Shown here: one piece after another, positions 9,602 to 18,913 of the stretch
Position numbering within the stretch: position 1 is the stretch's first letter
Layout: every line of letters starts with the position of its first letter
From: Opitutaceae bacterium BACL24 MAG-120322-bin51
GTDB lineage: Bacteria; Verrucomicrobiota; Verrucomicrobiia; Opitutales; Coraliomargaritaceae
Direction: 5' to 3'
Assembly: GCA_905182465.1 (NCBI GenBank)
Contig: CAJJBI010000002.1
Span: forward strand, 80,001 to 144,000
DNA length: 64,000 nucleotides
Made by a program: the position numbers and the translations under genes
Notes under the pieces: model-generated
What the model was told of the DNA's origin: nothing
Seen by the model: only the letters and a program-made list of their open reading frames with translations
Databases searched by the model: none

Positions 9602-10540
9602 TCAATGATTGGATATTTTAACGTCAGCGTCCCCTGACCCATGAAGCCCTCGATTCATAATATGTTCTCTATTCGCGGGTTCCACATGCACAAGCACTTT
9701 GGAAACTTCAGGATGTTTTTCACGCATGCTACGTTTCACCGCTCGCGCGATGGCATGCCCAGCCTCCACCGGAATCTCGGGATCGACCTGCAAGTGTAAA
9801 TCTACCTCATAGAGATCCCCTACCCGACGCACGCGAAAATCGTGATAGGCAACCGCTCCGGGAGTCGGCAAAATATGCTCACGCAGATCCTCAATGATCG
9901 CTCGCTCAGGCGCGGCATCGAGTAGATCCGAGCAGGCACGCAGAAAAATCTTAGTCGCCTCGAAAATCAAATAGCCGCCCAATATTAGCGTGACTGCATC
10001 GTCGAGAAAGGCCCAACTCTTGCCACCTAACCAAACCCCGATCAATGCCACCGCCACGCCCAAGGAGGATAGGCTGTCCATTCGGTGGTGCCAGGCATTG
10101 GCCATCAATAAATCCGATTTCAAACGCTTCGCCACTCCACGCGTCCACCAAAAGAGGGCCTCTTTAAGTACCAGCGAAATCAAGGCAAGCACCACAGCAG
10201 TCCCCGCCTTGGGGGCACTCAGCCCCGACCGGAAGTCAAACAAAGCAGCCACGACCAAGCCGACCGAGAAGAGTAACAACATGCCGCCAACAAAGAGCTT
10301 GGCGAAACTGGCAAACTTGTGGTGGCCATAGAGGTGGTTTGCATCCTCAGGTTTACCCGCCAGAGATAGCCCGACAAGTACGGCAATATCGGTCAATAAA
10401 TCCAGTAAGCTATGCGCCCCGTCCGCCAAGAGCGCCTTAGACTGCAGCGACCAACCGCCCGCGACTTTAACACAGCCCAAGAGCAGATTGAGAAACAAAC
10501 CAATCCAAGTAATGCGAGTCGCTGTGTTGAGTTTTGCCAT
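9602..10540 (-). CDS. Cation diffusion facilitator (CDF) family metal efflux transporter
   Basis: A 312-residue inner-membrane transporter that probably exports Zn2+, Fe2+ or Mn2+ in exchange for protons. Six hydrophobic segments lie in residues ~10-205. The CDF signature is near residue 35 (LLADGAHSLLDLLTDIAVL), and HLYGHHKFASFA near 70 is the family loop. The second metal-site helix shows NAWHHRMDSLSSLGVA near 150 (HxxxD). A cytoplasmic dimerisation domain spans ~210-300 with EVDLHLQVDPEIPVEAGHAI. The metal is not determined. It is divergent from the beta-CASP nuclease, with a 186-bp gap. Confidence 0.92.
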   Translation of the reverse strand: MAKLNTATRITWIGLFLNLLLGCVKVAGGWSLQSKALLADGAHSLLDLLTDIAVLVGLSLAGKPEDANHLYGHHKFASFAKLFVGGMLLLFSVGLVVAALFDFRSGLSAPKAGTAVVLALISLVLKEALFWWTRGVAKRLKSDLLMANAWHHRMDSLSSLGVAVALIGVWLGGKSWAFLDDAVTLILGGYLIFEATKIFLRACSDLLDAAPERAIIEDLREHILPTPGAVAYHDFRVRRVGDLYEVDLHLQVDPEIPVEAGHAIARAVKRSMREKHPEVSKVLVHVEPANREHIMNRGLHGSGDADVKISNH

Positions 10541-10726
10541 TCGGAGCTATAGCATTGTGGACAATCGCACCCCACGTGTGCAATTGATAAAATTCACAAG
10601 CCTCTAAACCTAGCAACAGCAAGTTTTCGTATCATTTAGTGCTTTTCCTAGTCCACAAAAAGGCAGAGCCTACGCACATTTCCATATAACGACATTTGAA
10701 ATGAAGATTACGTTTACGAACACAAT

Positions 10727-12088
10727 ATGAAGCTAATCGACCTCAACCGCCACGGCGAGATCGGTGCGAACTCAATGTTCGTACAAATCGGTAGCTTCAA
10801 TATCTTGATCGATTCTGGGCTCAATCCGAAGAAACTTGGTTATGACGCTCTGCCTGACTTTGAGCCCATTGAGAAGATAGACCTCGACCTAATCGTTCTG
10901 ACTCACTGCCACCTCGATCACCTCGGCTCCATGCCCATCGTGACGGCCCAATACCCAAAGACGCCCGTCATCACAACCGCGCCCAATGTCACCCTCGCGC
11001 CACGCATGCTGCGCAACTCGATCAACGTGATGAAGCGCCAGCGAGAAGAGCACGGCATCGCCGAGTATCCACTCTTTCTCCACCGCGATGTCGTTCAATT
11101 TAGTAAGCAGTTAACCATTCAGCGCTTCGGGCGCAGTGAAATCTACACCAAGGGCAGCGACCAGATCGAAGTGATCCTCCATCCGGCAGGACACGTAGCG
11201 GGCGCCGCCGCCGTCGAATTCATCTACAAGCATCGGCGTATCGTCTTCTCTGGCGACGTCCTCTTCGACGCTCAACGGACCCTCCCAGCTGCTCAACTGC
11301 CATCGGGCCAATTGGACACTCTCATCCTCGAGACGACCCGCGGTGCCAAAGGTCGCGAGCCGGGCAAGACCCGTGCCTCCGAGGTCGATAAACTGATCGA
11401 ACAGATTGCTGAGATCCTAGAGCGCGGCGGTAGTTGCTTGATACCTGTATTTGCGCTCGGACGCATGCAGGAGCTCTTTAAAATAATTTACGAAGCACGC
11501 AACGATGGCCGCTTGCCAAAGTCACCCATCCACGCCGCTGGGCTCGGCATGGCGGTCTGCGAGCACTTCGATAAAATTCGCAAGCAAACCAACTTAATCG
11601 ATTTCGATATTAAGATACTGGAAAAGATGGATGTCCGCTCCGTCGACCTCAACATGCGCCCGGGACGCGATCTCCCTCGCAAGGGCATTTACCTCGTGAG
11701 TAGTGGTATGATGGTTGAGCACACCCCCTCTTACAAGATTGCTGCCTCGCTCCTGCCCCATTCAAACAATGGCCTCTGCTTCGTCGGCTACTGCGACCCC
11801 GACACACCAGGAGGGCAGCTCCTTGAATCTCACGATGAAGAGGCGACCTTCTTTTTCGATGCGCTGGACTACAACGCACCAATCCGTGCCAGCATCGATC
11901 AGTTCGACCTCAGCGGCCATGCCGACCGCAGCGAACTACTCCAGTACGCCGAGCAAACGGAAGCCCGCGCCATCATCCTAACCCACGGTGATCAAGACGC
12001 ACGCGATTGGTTTCAGGCTCAACTCAAGAAGCGTCTCCCCAACACACAGGTAATCGATCCCGAGCCACTGCTCGAATACGAAGTCTAG
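10727..12088 (+). CDS. Beta-CASP metallo-beta-lactamase family ribonuclease / exonuclease
   Basis: A 453-residue MBL-fold nuclease of the CPSF-like type, expected to cut or trim RNA in the cytoplasm with two zinc ions. Motif 2 reads LTHCHLDHLGSMP near residue 59 (HxHxDH). Motif 3 is the His in LHPAGHVAGAAAVEF near 150, and motif 4 the Asp in VFSGDVLFD near 176. The inserted beta-CASP domain includes GSCLIPVFALGRMQELFKII near 236. The RMMBL end contains DLSGHADRSELL near 396 and a further His in ILTHGDQDARDWF near 418. The length agrees with stand-alone bacterial members. Neighbours give no functional hint. Confidence 0.9.
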   Translation: MKLIDLNRHGEIGANSMFVQIGSFNILIDSGLNPKKLGYDALPDFEPIEKIDLDLIVLTHCHLDHLGSMPIVTAQYPKTPVITTAPNVTLAPRMLRNSINVMKRQREEHGIAEYPLFLHRDVVQFSKQLTIQRFGRSEIYTKGSDQIEVILHPAGHVAGAAAVEFIYKHRRIVFSGDVLFDAQRTLPAAQLPSGQLDTLILETTRGAKGREPGKTRASEVDKLIEQIAEILERGGSCLIPVFALGRMQELFKIIYEARNDGRLPKSPIHAAGLGMAVCEHFDKIRKQTNLIDFDIKILEKMDVRSVDLNMRPGRDLPRKGIYLVSSGMMVEHTPSYKIAASLLPHSNNGLCFVGYCDPDTPGGQLLESHDEEATFFFDALDYNAPIRASIDQFDLSGHADRSELLQYAEQTEARAIILTHGDQDARDWFQAQLKKRLPNTQVIDPEPLLEYEV

Positions 12089-12199
12089 TTCAAACCAAGG
12101 TGAGCCCAAACGCACAGAAATCGAAAAAGAAAACAAGAGCTAACCAATCTATATAGGTGGAAGTTCTTACACGCTGACATCCACTTGGTCTTGTGCAAT

Positions 12200-12703
12200 T
12201 CACCTGCCAACCCCGAACTTACTAGCTACAAATCTAAATCCAAGTCCGTTTCTAAAATCCTTGGCATTCGCGGCATTTCTTCGGCGGGTATCTTGACCTA
12301 GCCGTAATTCGCATCCCCTCGCCCACTCGAAGAGCTCTTCGGGGCGCAGAGCGATGGCTCCGTTGGCACGGACCGACTCTCTAACCATACGGTCATTGCT
12401 GACTACGCTCGTGTCGTTGGGATTTTTTACGCGGGCGACCATGCGTTCAATCACTCCATCGGCAGTCAAAGCGGCAGGTGCGTAGAGGTATTCGAAAGTC
12501 TTTACTTTGTAGGGATGCTCCACTTCAAGTTTGTCGTTGCGGCTATCGAGCACGAGGGCGACATGCACTGCTTCGGCATCATGAATGCTGCGAACAATCT
12601 CGGCCAATCGATCGCGGGCGGTGTCGAGCTTACCCTGCATGATCTCACGCAGTGAATCCGTCGCACAGATCACATTATAGGCATCGATTAGAAGGTGGCG
12701 CAT
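12200..12703 (-). CDS. NYN domain protein (YacP/Rae1-like), putative RNase
   Basis: A 167-residue PIN-like NYN domain protein. It starts MRHLLIDAYNVICAT, where Asp7 with Asn10 form the first acidic motif. Further family features are the LVLDSRNDKLEVEH strand near residue 50, EYLYAPAALTADGVIERMVA near 71 (a conserved Ala/Asp-rich helix) and VVSNDRMVRESVRANGA near 99 with the SNDR motif. In Bacillus the homologue YacP/Rae1 cleaves mRNA on the ribosome; whether this protein does so is inference. It is convergent with the beta-CASP nuclease, leaving 111 bp between the stop codons. Confidence 0.82.
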   Translation of the reverse strand: MRHLLIDAYNVICATDSLREIMQGKLDTARDRLAEIVRSIHDAEAVHVALVLDSRNDKLEVEHPYKVKTFEYLYAPAALTADGVIERMVARVKNPNDTSVVSNDRMVRESVRANGAIALRPEELFEWARGCELRLGQDTRRRNAANAKDFRNGLGFRFVASKFGVGR

Positions 12704-12754
12704 TTTTAGTAGTCAGGACACTGTGAGTAGAGTCCATACATGCAGGGTTCATCT

Positions 12755-12807
12755 GTCAACGCGCTCGAACTGATGAGTATTCATCCCGACCTCTGTAAAA
12801 TACCTAT
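12755..12807. repeat. Imperfect ~53-bp repeat, copy 1
   Basis: Begins GTCAACGCGCTCGAACTGAT and ends near TACCTAT. It is about 80% identical by eye to 13566-13617, allowing two one-base gaps. Together the two copies bracket the SHD1-like gene. No terminal inverted repeats or transposase are associated. Origin unknown. Confidence 0.5.
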
Positions 12808-12856
12808 TTTTTACTATATCGGGGGATCAACCCTCTCCTAAGAACGGCCCATCGCT

Positions 12857-13399
12857 TTACTGCCGCTCGGCGATTTTAGCCTCTAGCTCCATGCGATCAG
12901 CATTCATTTCTTCCGCCTTATTTCTTAGTGTGCGACGTTCAGTCTTACTCGAAGAAGCGGCATATTTGATCTCCATATCACGGAGATCGGCATCGATTCG
13001 AGCAATCGCTACCCTCAGCTGCTGAACGTAATTATCTTCAACCGCGCTTGCTCTACTGGGAATAGAACCCATAGTGGCAGGATACTGTTCAACCAGCTCC
13101 CGAGTCGTCTCGTCGAGCTGATCGATGCTGAATTGAAAAGTTTCGCCATCAGAGATTCGCTCGAAATGAATCTCCGTCACCGTCCTAGATTTGAGGCGAA
13201 TTTCCAAGGAACTGCCATCCTTACGAACAATGGTCATATCATCTGGCAAGCTGAAAGCCCTGCCTTTTTGCTCAGCGACATCGTCGTCCCTTTGCTCAGC
13301 GACATCGTCGTCTTCAAGCTGACTACGTTCATAGAGCGCGTAGCCTAGATACATGGTCAACCCCATGAAGATCATGGCAAAGAGGAAATTTTTCAACAC
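12857..13399 (-). CDS. Membrane-anchored SHD1-like hypothetical protein
   Basis: A 180-residue protein of unknown function. Residues 4-24 form one transmembrane helix near the N-terminus. A charged linker follows with an exact eight-residue duplication (DDDVAEQR then DDDVAEQK, about 32-47) encoded by a 24-bp tandem repeat. Residues ~58-105 (RKDGSSLEIRL through FSIDQLDETTREL) resemble the SHD1-like beta domain common in planctomycetes and verrucomicrobia. Residues 120-180 are highly charged and probably coiled coil. It is likely anchored in the inner membrane with the bulk facing the periplasm, which is inference. No operon partner is visible. Confidence 0.7.
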   Translation of the reverse strand: MLKNFLFAMIFMGLTMYLGYALYERSQLEDDDVAEQRDDDVAEQKGRAFSLPDDMTIVRKDGSSLEIRLKSRTVTEIHFERISDGETFQFSIDQLDETTRELVEQYPATMGSIPSRASAVEDNYVQQLRVAIARIDADLRDMEIKYAASSSKTERRTLRNKAEEMNADRMELEAKIAERQ

Positions 13400-13565
13400 T
13401 CCTAGAATATAGTTAAATCCAATTATATGGACAGAAAAAAGTAGCGTTTTTTAGTATTGTATAGCCAATTGTAGGGCTCGCGCTTGCCGTTTCGACAGAA
13501 TCAAGGCCATGAGCATCTCGAATGGCGCGATGCTTTCACTAGTTGCGTTCATATGGAGTTTGTGG

Positions 13566-13617
13566 GTCAACGCACTCAAGCTGATGAATATCCATCCCTG
13601 ACCTCTACAAATGCCTA
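13566..13617. repeat. Imperfect ~53-bp repeat, copy 2
   Basis: Begins GTCAACGCACTCAAGCTGAT and ends ATGCCTAT. It matches 12755-12807 in the same orientation, 811 bp away. It overlaps the last few bases of nuoN. On the plus strand it lies inside a 31-codon hydrophobic reading frame starting at the ATG at 13509, whose protein ending (VNALKLMNIHP) resembles the frame through copy 1 (VNALELMSIHP). Confidence 0.5.
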
Positions 13618-15138
13618 TCGAATAATCGGTAGCGCAGCTGGCAAGAGACCGATCACGACGGTAGCGACAACCAGGGCACCGAGTAAAATTCGGTCAGCTA
13701 GAGTGGCGCTACAAGAAGCGTCGTCTACCACTTCGATTGAAGGCGCAGAAAAGTAGCATTCGCGGATCCAACCAAAGTAATAGTAGATCGAAATAACCAC
13801 ACCAAGCACCGAGATGCCCAAGAGTCCGTAGAGGCCAGCCTGGAAGGCGGCGACAAAAAGGAAGAGTTTACCAATGAATCCACCAAGTGGAGGGATCCCT
13901 GCCAGGGAACCGAGACCACAGACCAAGACGCCACCAAGGAAAGGACGCTTGCGGGCGAAATTTTCGTAGTGATCAAGCTCTTGGTTGGCATCGTCGGCAT
14001 CCGCTGCGAGCGACATCACACCGAAGACGGCGAATGTGGCCAGTAGATAGGTAACAAGGTAAAAGATCACCGCGTAGACCGCCCATGGGACGTAGAGTGA
14101 AGCAATCACCCCTACGAGCAAGTAGCCCGCATGCGCAATCCCTGAGAGCCCCATGAGGCGCTTGACGTTGCGCTGCGTCACCGCAGCTACGTTGCCGAAC
14201 AGAATTGTAGCCGCCGCGATGACAGACAGCACGGGCACGAGGAATTCTTTCAAACTAATGAAGGGGCCGTGCAAAAGCTGAATCAAAACGATAAACCCAG
14301 CCGCTTTGGAAGCAACTGCGAGGTAGGCAGTAACGGGTGTCGGTGCGCCTTGATAGACATCGGGCACCCATATCTGGAAGGGCACCGCGCCAATTTTGAA
14401 ACAGATACCCGCGACGACGAGTAAGGCACCGATCTTCACGATCATATTATCCACACCAATCAGATTGTTAGTGTTCAGGGTAATGAAGTTAGCCAGTTCG
14501 TTGTAGTTGAGTGAGTCGCGACTTGAGCCCATCAGCTCAGGACTGCCTGCGATGCCGTAAAGAAGGACGATACCAAAGAGTAGAATGCCAGAACTAAGCG
14601 CACCGAGGATTAGATACTTAAGCCCACTTTCGAGTGAGAATTGACTGGTGCGGGAATAGGCAACAAGCACGTAGAAGGCAACCGTCACCGTTTCTAAGGC
14701 GACGAAGAGCATGACAAAGTTGGCGCTCTGTACGAGCAGCATCATGGCCGCAGCAATGATCAGGACTAGAGCATAAAACTCAGTCTTAGGGAGCGACTGC
14801 TTACTCAGGTAAATCTGCCCGAGGTAGCAGACCACGATCGAACTGACTAGGAAGAAAGCACGCATGATCTGTGTCATGTCGTTCTGAATAATCAGACCGC
14901 TAAAATACTCGCTCTCTCCGACATTGCACCAACCGACGCATCCGATGACGACAAGCAAGACAATGACTTGCCCCCAAATCGCAAGACGAGGAATGAGCGT
15001 CTGTTTATTTTTGGGCAAGGCCATCTCTGCACCGAGCAGAGCGAGCGCAAGCACACCGAGCATGATCTCGGGAAGGATGGCTGACCATTGATTGGTCTTG
15101 GTGAAACCACCAAGAAATTCGATAAGAAGTTCGTTCAT
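13615..15138 (-). CDS. nuoN: NADH-quinone oxidoreductase subunit N
   Basis: Antiporter-like membrane subunit of respiratory complex I; it carries one of the proton-translocating half-channel pairs in the inner membrane. The 507-residue protein has about 14 hydrophobic segments. The family core is visible as LKYLILGALSSGILLFGIVLLYG (about 173-195) and KIGAVPFQIWVPDVYQGAPTP (near 248), with the conserved Lys residues. A loop KRLMGLSGIAHAGYLL lies near 329. It is the last gene of the operon. Its ATG overlaps the stop of nuoM by one base (TAATG), showing translational coupling. No frame break is present. Confidence 0.97.
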   Translation of the reverse strand: MNELLIEFLGGFTKTNQWSAILPEIMLGVLALALLGAEMALPKNKQTLIPRLAIWGQVIVLLVVIGCVGWCNVGESEYFSGLIIQNDMTQIMRAFFLVSSIVVCYLGQIYLSKQSLPKTEFYALVLIIAAAMMLLVQSANFVMLFVALETVTVAFYVLVAYSRTSQFSLESGLKYLILGALSSGILLFGIVLLYGIAGSPELMGSSRDSLNYNELANFITLNTNNLIGVDNMIVKIGALLVVAGICFKIGAVPFQIWVPDVYQGAPTPVTAYLAVASKAAGFIVLIQLLHGPFISLKEFLVPVLSVIAAATILFGNVAAVTQRNVKRLMGLSGIAHAGYLLVGVIASLYVPWAVYAVIFYLVTYLLATFAVFGVMSLAADADDANQELDHYENFARKRPFLGGVLVCGLGSLAGIPPLGGFIGKLFLFVAAFQAGLYGLLGISVLGVVISIYYYFGWIRECYFSAPSIEVVDDASCSATLADRILLGALVVATVVIGLLPAALPIIR

Positions 15139-16728
15139 TAGTGTGTCACCTCCTTAGGAGCGTCCGCCTCGGCGGGCAAGATTACCGATTCGATGATAGG
15201 TAGATTACTTTGCTCTTGCGGGTAAAGCACCGCCAACTCGCGGTTGGCATCATCTGAAATTATGCGGGGAAAGATACCCGTTAGCAAGAGGCCGCCAATT
15301 AAGAGGCATGCCGGTAATTTCTCGAAGGGCTGCAGATCGGTGATCTGGCCGCTTTCTAAGCGCTCTTTGAAAGATTCTTTAGCTTGGCCAAAGAAAATAT
15401 TGGAAACAGCACGCAGGCCGTAGATCGCGGAGATGACGATACCGATGGCAGCAGGTGCCACGATCCACTTAGTCATATCCGTTTCAGCGAGCGCCACGAA
15501 GATGGTGAACTCACCCCAAAAATTACCGAAACCAGGCAAGCCAATGCTGGCCATCGTGGCGGCCACGAAAAAGCCCGCCAGTACGGGAGCCTTAGTCGCG
15601 AGGCCGCCCATCGAGGAAAGATCAAAAGTCTGGCTGCGATGGTAAACGCAGGTCGATAGCATGAAGAGCAGCGCTACAGACAATCCGTGCGCCACCATCA
15701 TAAGAAGCGCCCCACCCACTCCGACTACAGAAAAACAAGCGATACCGAGGAAGGCGTAGCCCATGTGCATGACCGAGCTGTAACCGAGCATCATCTTAAG
15801 GTCCTTTTGTGCCATTGTGACGAGCCCGATCAGAATGATGTTACCCAGCGCCAGCCAAACGATCCAAGGGAACCAATGTTCGGCACCTGAAGGGAGCAAG
15901 GGCGCAGCAATTTGTAAGAGGCCGTAAAGACCAAACTTTTTCAACACTCCAGCATGGAGCATGGCCGCACCCGTCGGTGCGACAGCGTAGCCCTTAGGTG
16001 CCCAGCTGTGGAATGGGAAAAGCGAAACCAAGATGCCGAAACCAAAGAGCAGTAGCGCAAAGATATTATTCTGCACCGTTTCAGTAAGTGCTTGGGCGGA
16101 GAGGTAATTACGAAGCTCCAATAAAGAAAATGAATCCACTCCACTCTGCACATAGAGCGCGATTAGTCCAAGTAGTGAAAGTAACGCACCGAGCGTAAGA
16201 TAAATCGTCATCTCAATGGCCGCAACACGACGACCCGCGCCCCCCCAAATGCCGATCATCAAGAAAGTCGGGATGAGAGCAAACTCGTGGAAGAAGTAAA
16301 AGAAGAAAACATCGATCGAAGCAAAGGTGCCCATGAGGCCGCCAAGCATGAACAAGAGCAGTGCAAGATAGAGATGCAGTCGCTCAGCTTTAGAATTCAT
16401 GGCGTAAAGCCCCGCCGCAAGACCGACCATACCTGCAAGTAGAAAGAGCGGCATCGAAATACCGTTTAAACCTAGGTGTAAGTAGATCCCGATGCTTTCC
16501 AGCCCGGTCGGTAAACGTAGCTCGAAGTTATACTCACCCGCCAGTGACGGATCAAAGAGACCGTAAAGCATGATCCCGATCACCAATGGTAAACCGAAAC
16601 CGAAGACGCTCAGAGCACGCATCGAATTCACGCTAAAGCGTGAACCGCAAAGCAGCACCAAGGCCTGTGAGAATCGGCGCAAGTATCGCGACGAGGAGAA
16701 AGAGTGGACTTGTTTCTAGGTTACCCAT
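15138..16728 (-). CDS. nuoM: NADH-quinone oxidoreductase subunit M (frame broken near the 5' end)
   Basis: Proton-pumping antiporter-like subunit of complex I in the inner membrane. I place the start at the ATG at 16728, 18 bp after the nuoL stop; it opens MGNLETSPLFLLVAILAP and then hits TAG at 16635-16633. The rest of the protein (from CGSRFSVNSMRALSVFG on) continues one frame over, which alone would have to start at a TTG at 16682 without the first helix. One extra base between about 16682 and 16635 explains this; without it the product is ~529 residues, normal for NuoM. Core motifs include FFFYFFHEFALIPTFLMIG and FPFHSWAPKGYAVAPTGAAM. Sequencing error is more likely than loss, given an otherwise intact operon. 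Confidence 0.93.
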
Positions 16729-16746
16729 TACGAACTAAATTTTAAA

Positions 16747-18597
16747 CTATAGAAGTCCTGAAGCGACTGCCCAGAGTAGGATGAGACCTGCGAGAAACCA
16801 ATAAACGTAGGTATGAAGATTACCATCATGGAGCGAGCGTGAGCACATGCCAACGAGGCCGACGATGCCCGCGCTGCCTCGAACGAAGATGCCTTTGATC
16901 ACAAAGATATCGATGAAGTTGAGTAAGAGCGCGAAGCGTTGCTGGATCTTTTCAACATAAAAGTTATATACTTCATCAAACCAAAGGCGTGAGCGCAGGA
17001 ACCCGTAAATAGGAGCGGCCTTCTTTTCGAGGCGATCTTCCTTGGCACCCGCACCGTAGAAGAAGAAGGAAACTACTAGACCAACAATCCATGCGGCAGA
17101 ACCGAATATCAGCACCTTCTTATGCATGGCATCGTAATGATCCATATGGTGCAGGTGATCGAGGTTATCCTTGATTAGCCCGCCGAGGAAATCAGGCCAA
17201 TAGCCCATCCAACCGCCAGCGACAGAAAGCACTGCCAGCACGATGAGAGGCACTAGCATAGTGAGCGGACTCTCTTTGGCGTGCGATGCATCCTCGGACT
17301 TGGGCTGACCAAGAAAGGCGATCCAGAATAGCCTGCCCATGTAGCCAGCCGTCATAAAGGCACCCAATGTCAGCAAATAGAATATTGGCGTATTGCCAAG
17401 ACCACCCGCAATCAAGATAGCGTCCTTGGAGAAGAACCCGGAGAGTCCATAAACACCACAAAGCGCTAATGTTCCGATCAAGAAAGTGATCGCCGTAATT
17501 GGCATCTTCTTTAAAAGACCACCCATCTTGAAAATATCCTGCTCATGGTGGCAGCCGTGAATAACGGAACCCGCACCGAGGAAGAGGAGCGCCTTAAAGA
17601 AGGCATGTGTAATCAAGTGGAAGAGCGCCACGCCAGGGAAGCCAAGACCGAATGCCGCCGCCATGTAGCCGAGCTGCGACAGCGTCGAATAGGCGAGGAT
17701 TTTCTTGATATCATTCTGCCCGTAGGCGCAGAAGCCGGCGTAAACTGCAACCGAAGCACCCAACCATGTAATTAGAGTCAGCACTTCCTGCGGGAAGAGG
17801 AAATCGATCCGGATAAGGAAGTAAACACCAGCTGCGACCATGGTAGCAGCGTGAATCAGAGCGGAGACTGGCGTAGGGCCCGCCATCGCATCCGGCAACC
17901 AAACATGCAAAGGGAACTGCGCGGACTTGCCAATGAAACCGCACATAAGGAGTGCCGCGATCGAGATTTTAACCAAATCAGGATTGCCCGCAACGTAGCC
18001 ACCCATCTCGCTTAGGTTAGTGGTGCCGAAATGCCAGTAGGCATAAACAATACCAACGAGGAAGCCGAGATCACCGATACGGTTAACGATAAATGCCTTC
18101 TTCGATGCAGCCGCAGCCTCATCGCTATTTAAGTAATGACCGATCAGCATGTAGGAACTGAAGCCGACTAGCTCCCAAAAGACAAAAATCATGATCAAAT
18201 TGTCTGCCAGCACGATACCGAGCATGGAAAACATGAAAATCGAAAGACCTCCAAAATAACGTCCCCGCGCAGGATCGTCTGCCATGTAGCCGAGGCTAAA
18301 AACATGGATCAAGAAGCCTACAAAGGCCACCATGATGAGCATCGTCTTGGCGACGTCATCGAACAAAAAGCCTTTGTTGACCTCAAAGTCACCAAAATGT
18401 AGCCAAGCAGAACTGGCGTGAACCACATCTGTGCCCGTAGCTAAGATGGCTAAGAGACTGAAGACAAAGATCGCACCTGCGGCTGTGACGGAAATTGCTG
18501 CGGCAAGGCCGTGACGTTGGCGACAGAAAAAGGCTATTAGCACCGCAGAGAGCAAGGGCGCAAAGATGACGACGAGAAGTGATTGAGTGGGAGTCAT
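16747..18597 (-). CDS. nuoL: NADH-quinone oxidoreductase subunit L
   Basis: Distal antiporter-like subunit of complex I with the long lateral helix. The 616 residues carry the family motifs DNLIMIFVFWELVGFSSYML near 130 (Glu in the first antiporter half), SAQFPLHVWLPDAMAGPTPV near 225, ALIHAATMVAAGVYFLIR near 246, and KKILAYSTLSQLGYMAAAFG near 300. The C-terminal part is hydrophobic and amphipathic. The length is normal. The gene starts 5 bp after the nuoK stop and is continuous. Confidence 0.97.
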   Translation of the reverse strand: MTPTQSLLVVIFAPLLSAVLIAFFCRQRHGLAAAISVTAAGAIFVFSLLAILATGTDVVHASSAWLHFGDFEVNKGFLFDDVAKTMLIMVAFVGFLIHVFSLGYMADDPARGRYFGGLSIFMFSMLGIVLADNLIMIFVFWELVGFSSYMLIGHYLNSDEAAAASKKAFIVNRIGDLGFLVGIVYAYWHFGTTNLSEMGGYVAGNPDLVKISIAALLMCGFIGKSAQFPLHVWLPDAMAGPTPVSALIHAATMVAAGVYFLIRIDFLFPQEVLTLITWLGASVAVYAGFCAYGQNDIKKILAYSTLSQLGYMAAAFGLGFPGVALFHLITHAFFKALLFLGAGSVIHGCHHEQDIFKMGGLLKKMPITAITFLIGTLALCGVYGLSGFFSKDAILIAGGLGNTPIFYLLTLGAFMTAGYMGRLFWIAFLGQPKSEDASHAKESPLTMLVPLIVLAVLSVAGGWMGYWPDFLGGLIKDNLDHLHHMDHYDAMHKKVLIFGSAAWIVGLVVSFFFYGAGAKEDRLEKKAAPIYGFLRSRLWFDEVYNFYVEKIQQRFALLLNFIDIFVIKGIFVRGSAGIVGLVGMCSRSLHDGNLHTYVYWFLAGLILLWAVASGLL

Positions 18598-18601
18598 ATT
18601 T

Positions 18602-18907
18602 CTAGCGACTCAAGGAGGTAAGTTGATCGACCATCACAGATTGGCGCAGTCGGAAGAGCGCGACTATAATAGCGAGGCCGAGGGCAACTTCGGCAGCCGC
18701 CACAGTGATGATGAAAAAGACGAAGAGGTTGCCATCCATCGTTCCATTGTAACGGGAAAACGCGACGAGCGCCAGAATCACCCCGTTGAGCATGAGCTCT
18801 AAGGACATATAGATAACCAGCGTATTCTTGCGAAGAATCACTCCAAACATGCCGATCGCGAACAAAAGTCCGGCAAGTAATATAAAAGCATTTAAACCTA
18901 CAGTCAT
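18602..18907 (-). CDS. nuoK: NADH-quinone oxidoreductase subunit K
   Basis: Small MrpC-like membrane subunit of complex I. The 101 residues form three transmembrane helices. Two conserved membrane glutamates appear in [19 protein letters not shown] (near 34-52) and in [18 protein letters not shown] (near 69-86), as expected for the proton path. It lies between nuoJ and nuoL with 4-6 bp gaps, typical for tight operon packing. Confidence 0.97.
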   Translation of the reverse strand: MTVGLNAFILLAGLLFAIGMFGVILRKNTLVIYMSLELMLNGVILALVAFSRYNGTMDGNLFVFFIITVAAAEVALGLAIIVALFRLRQSVMVDQLTSLSR

Positions 18908-18913
18908 GGAGAA

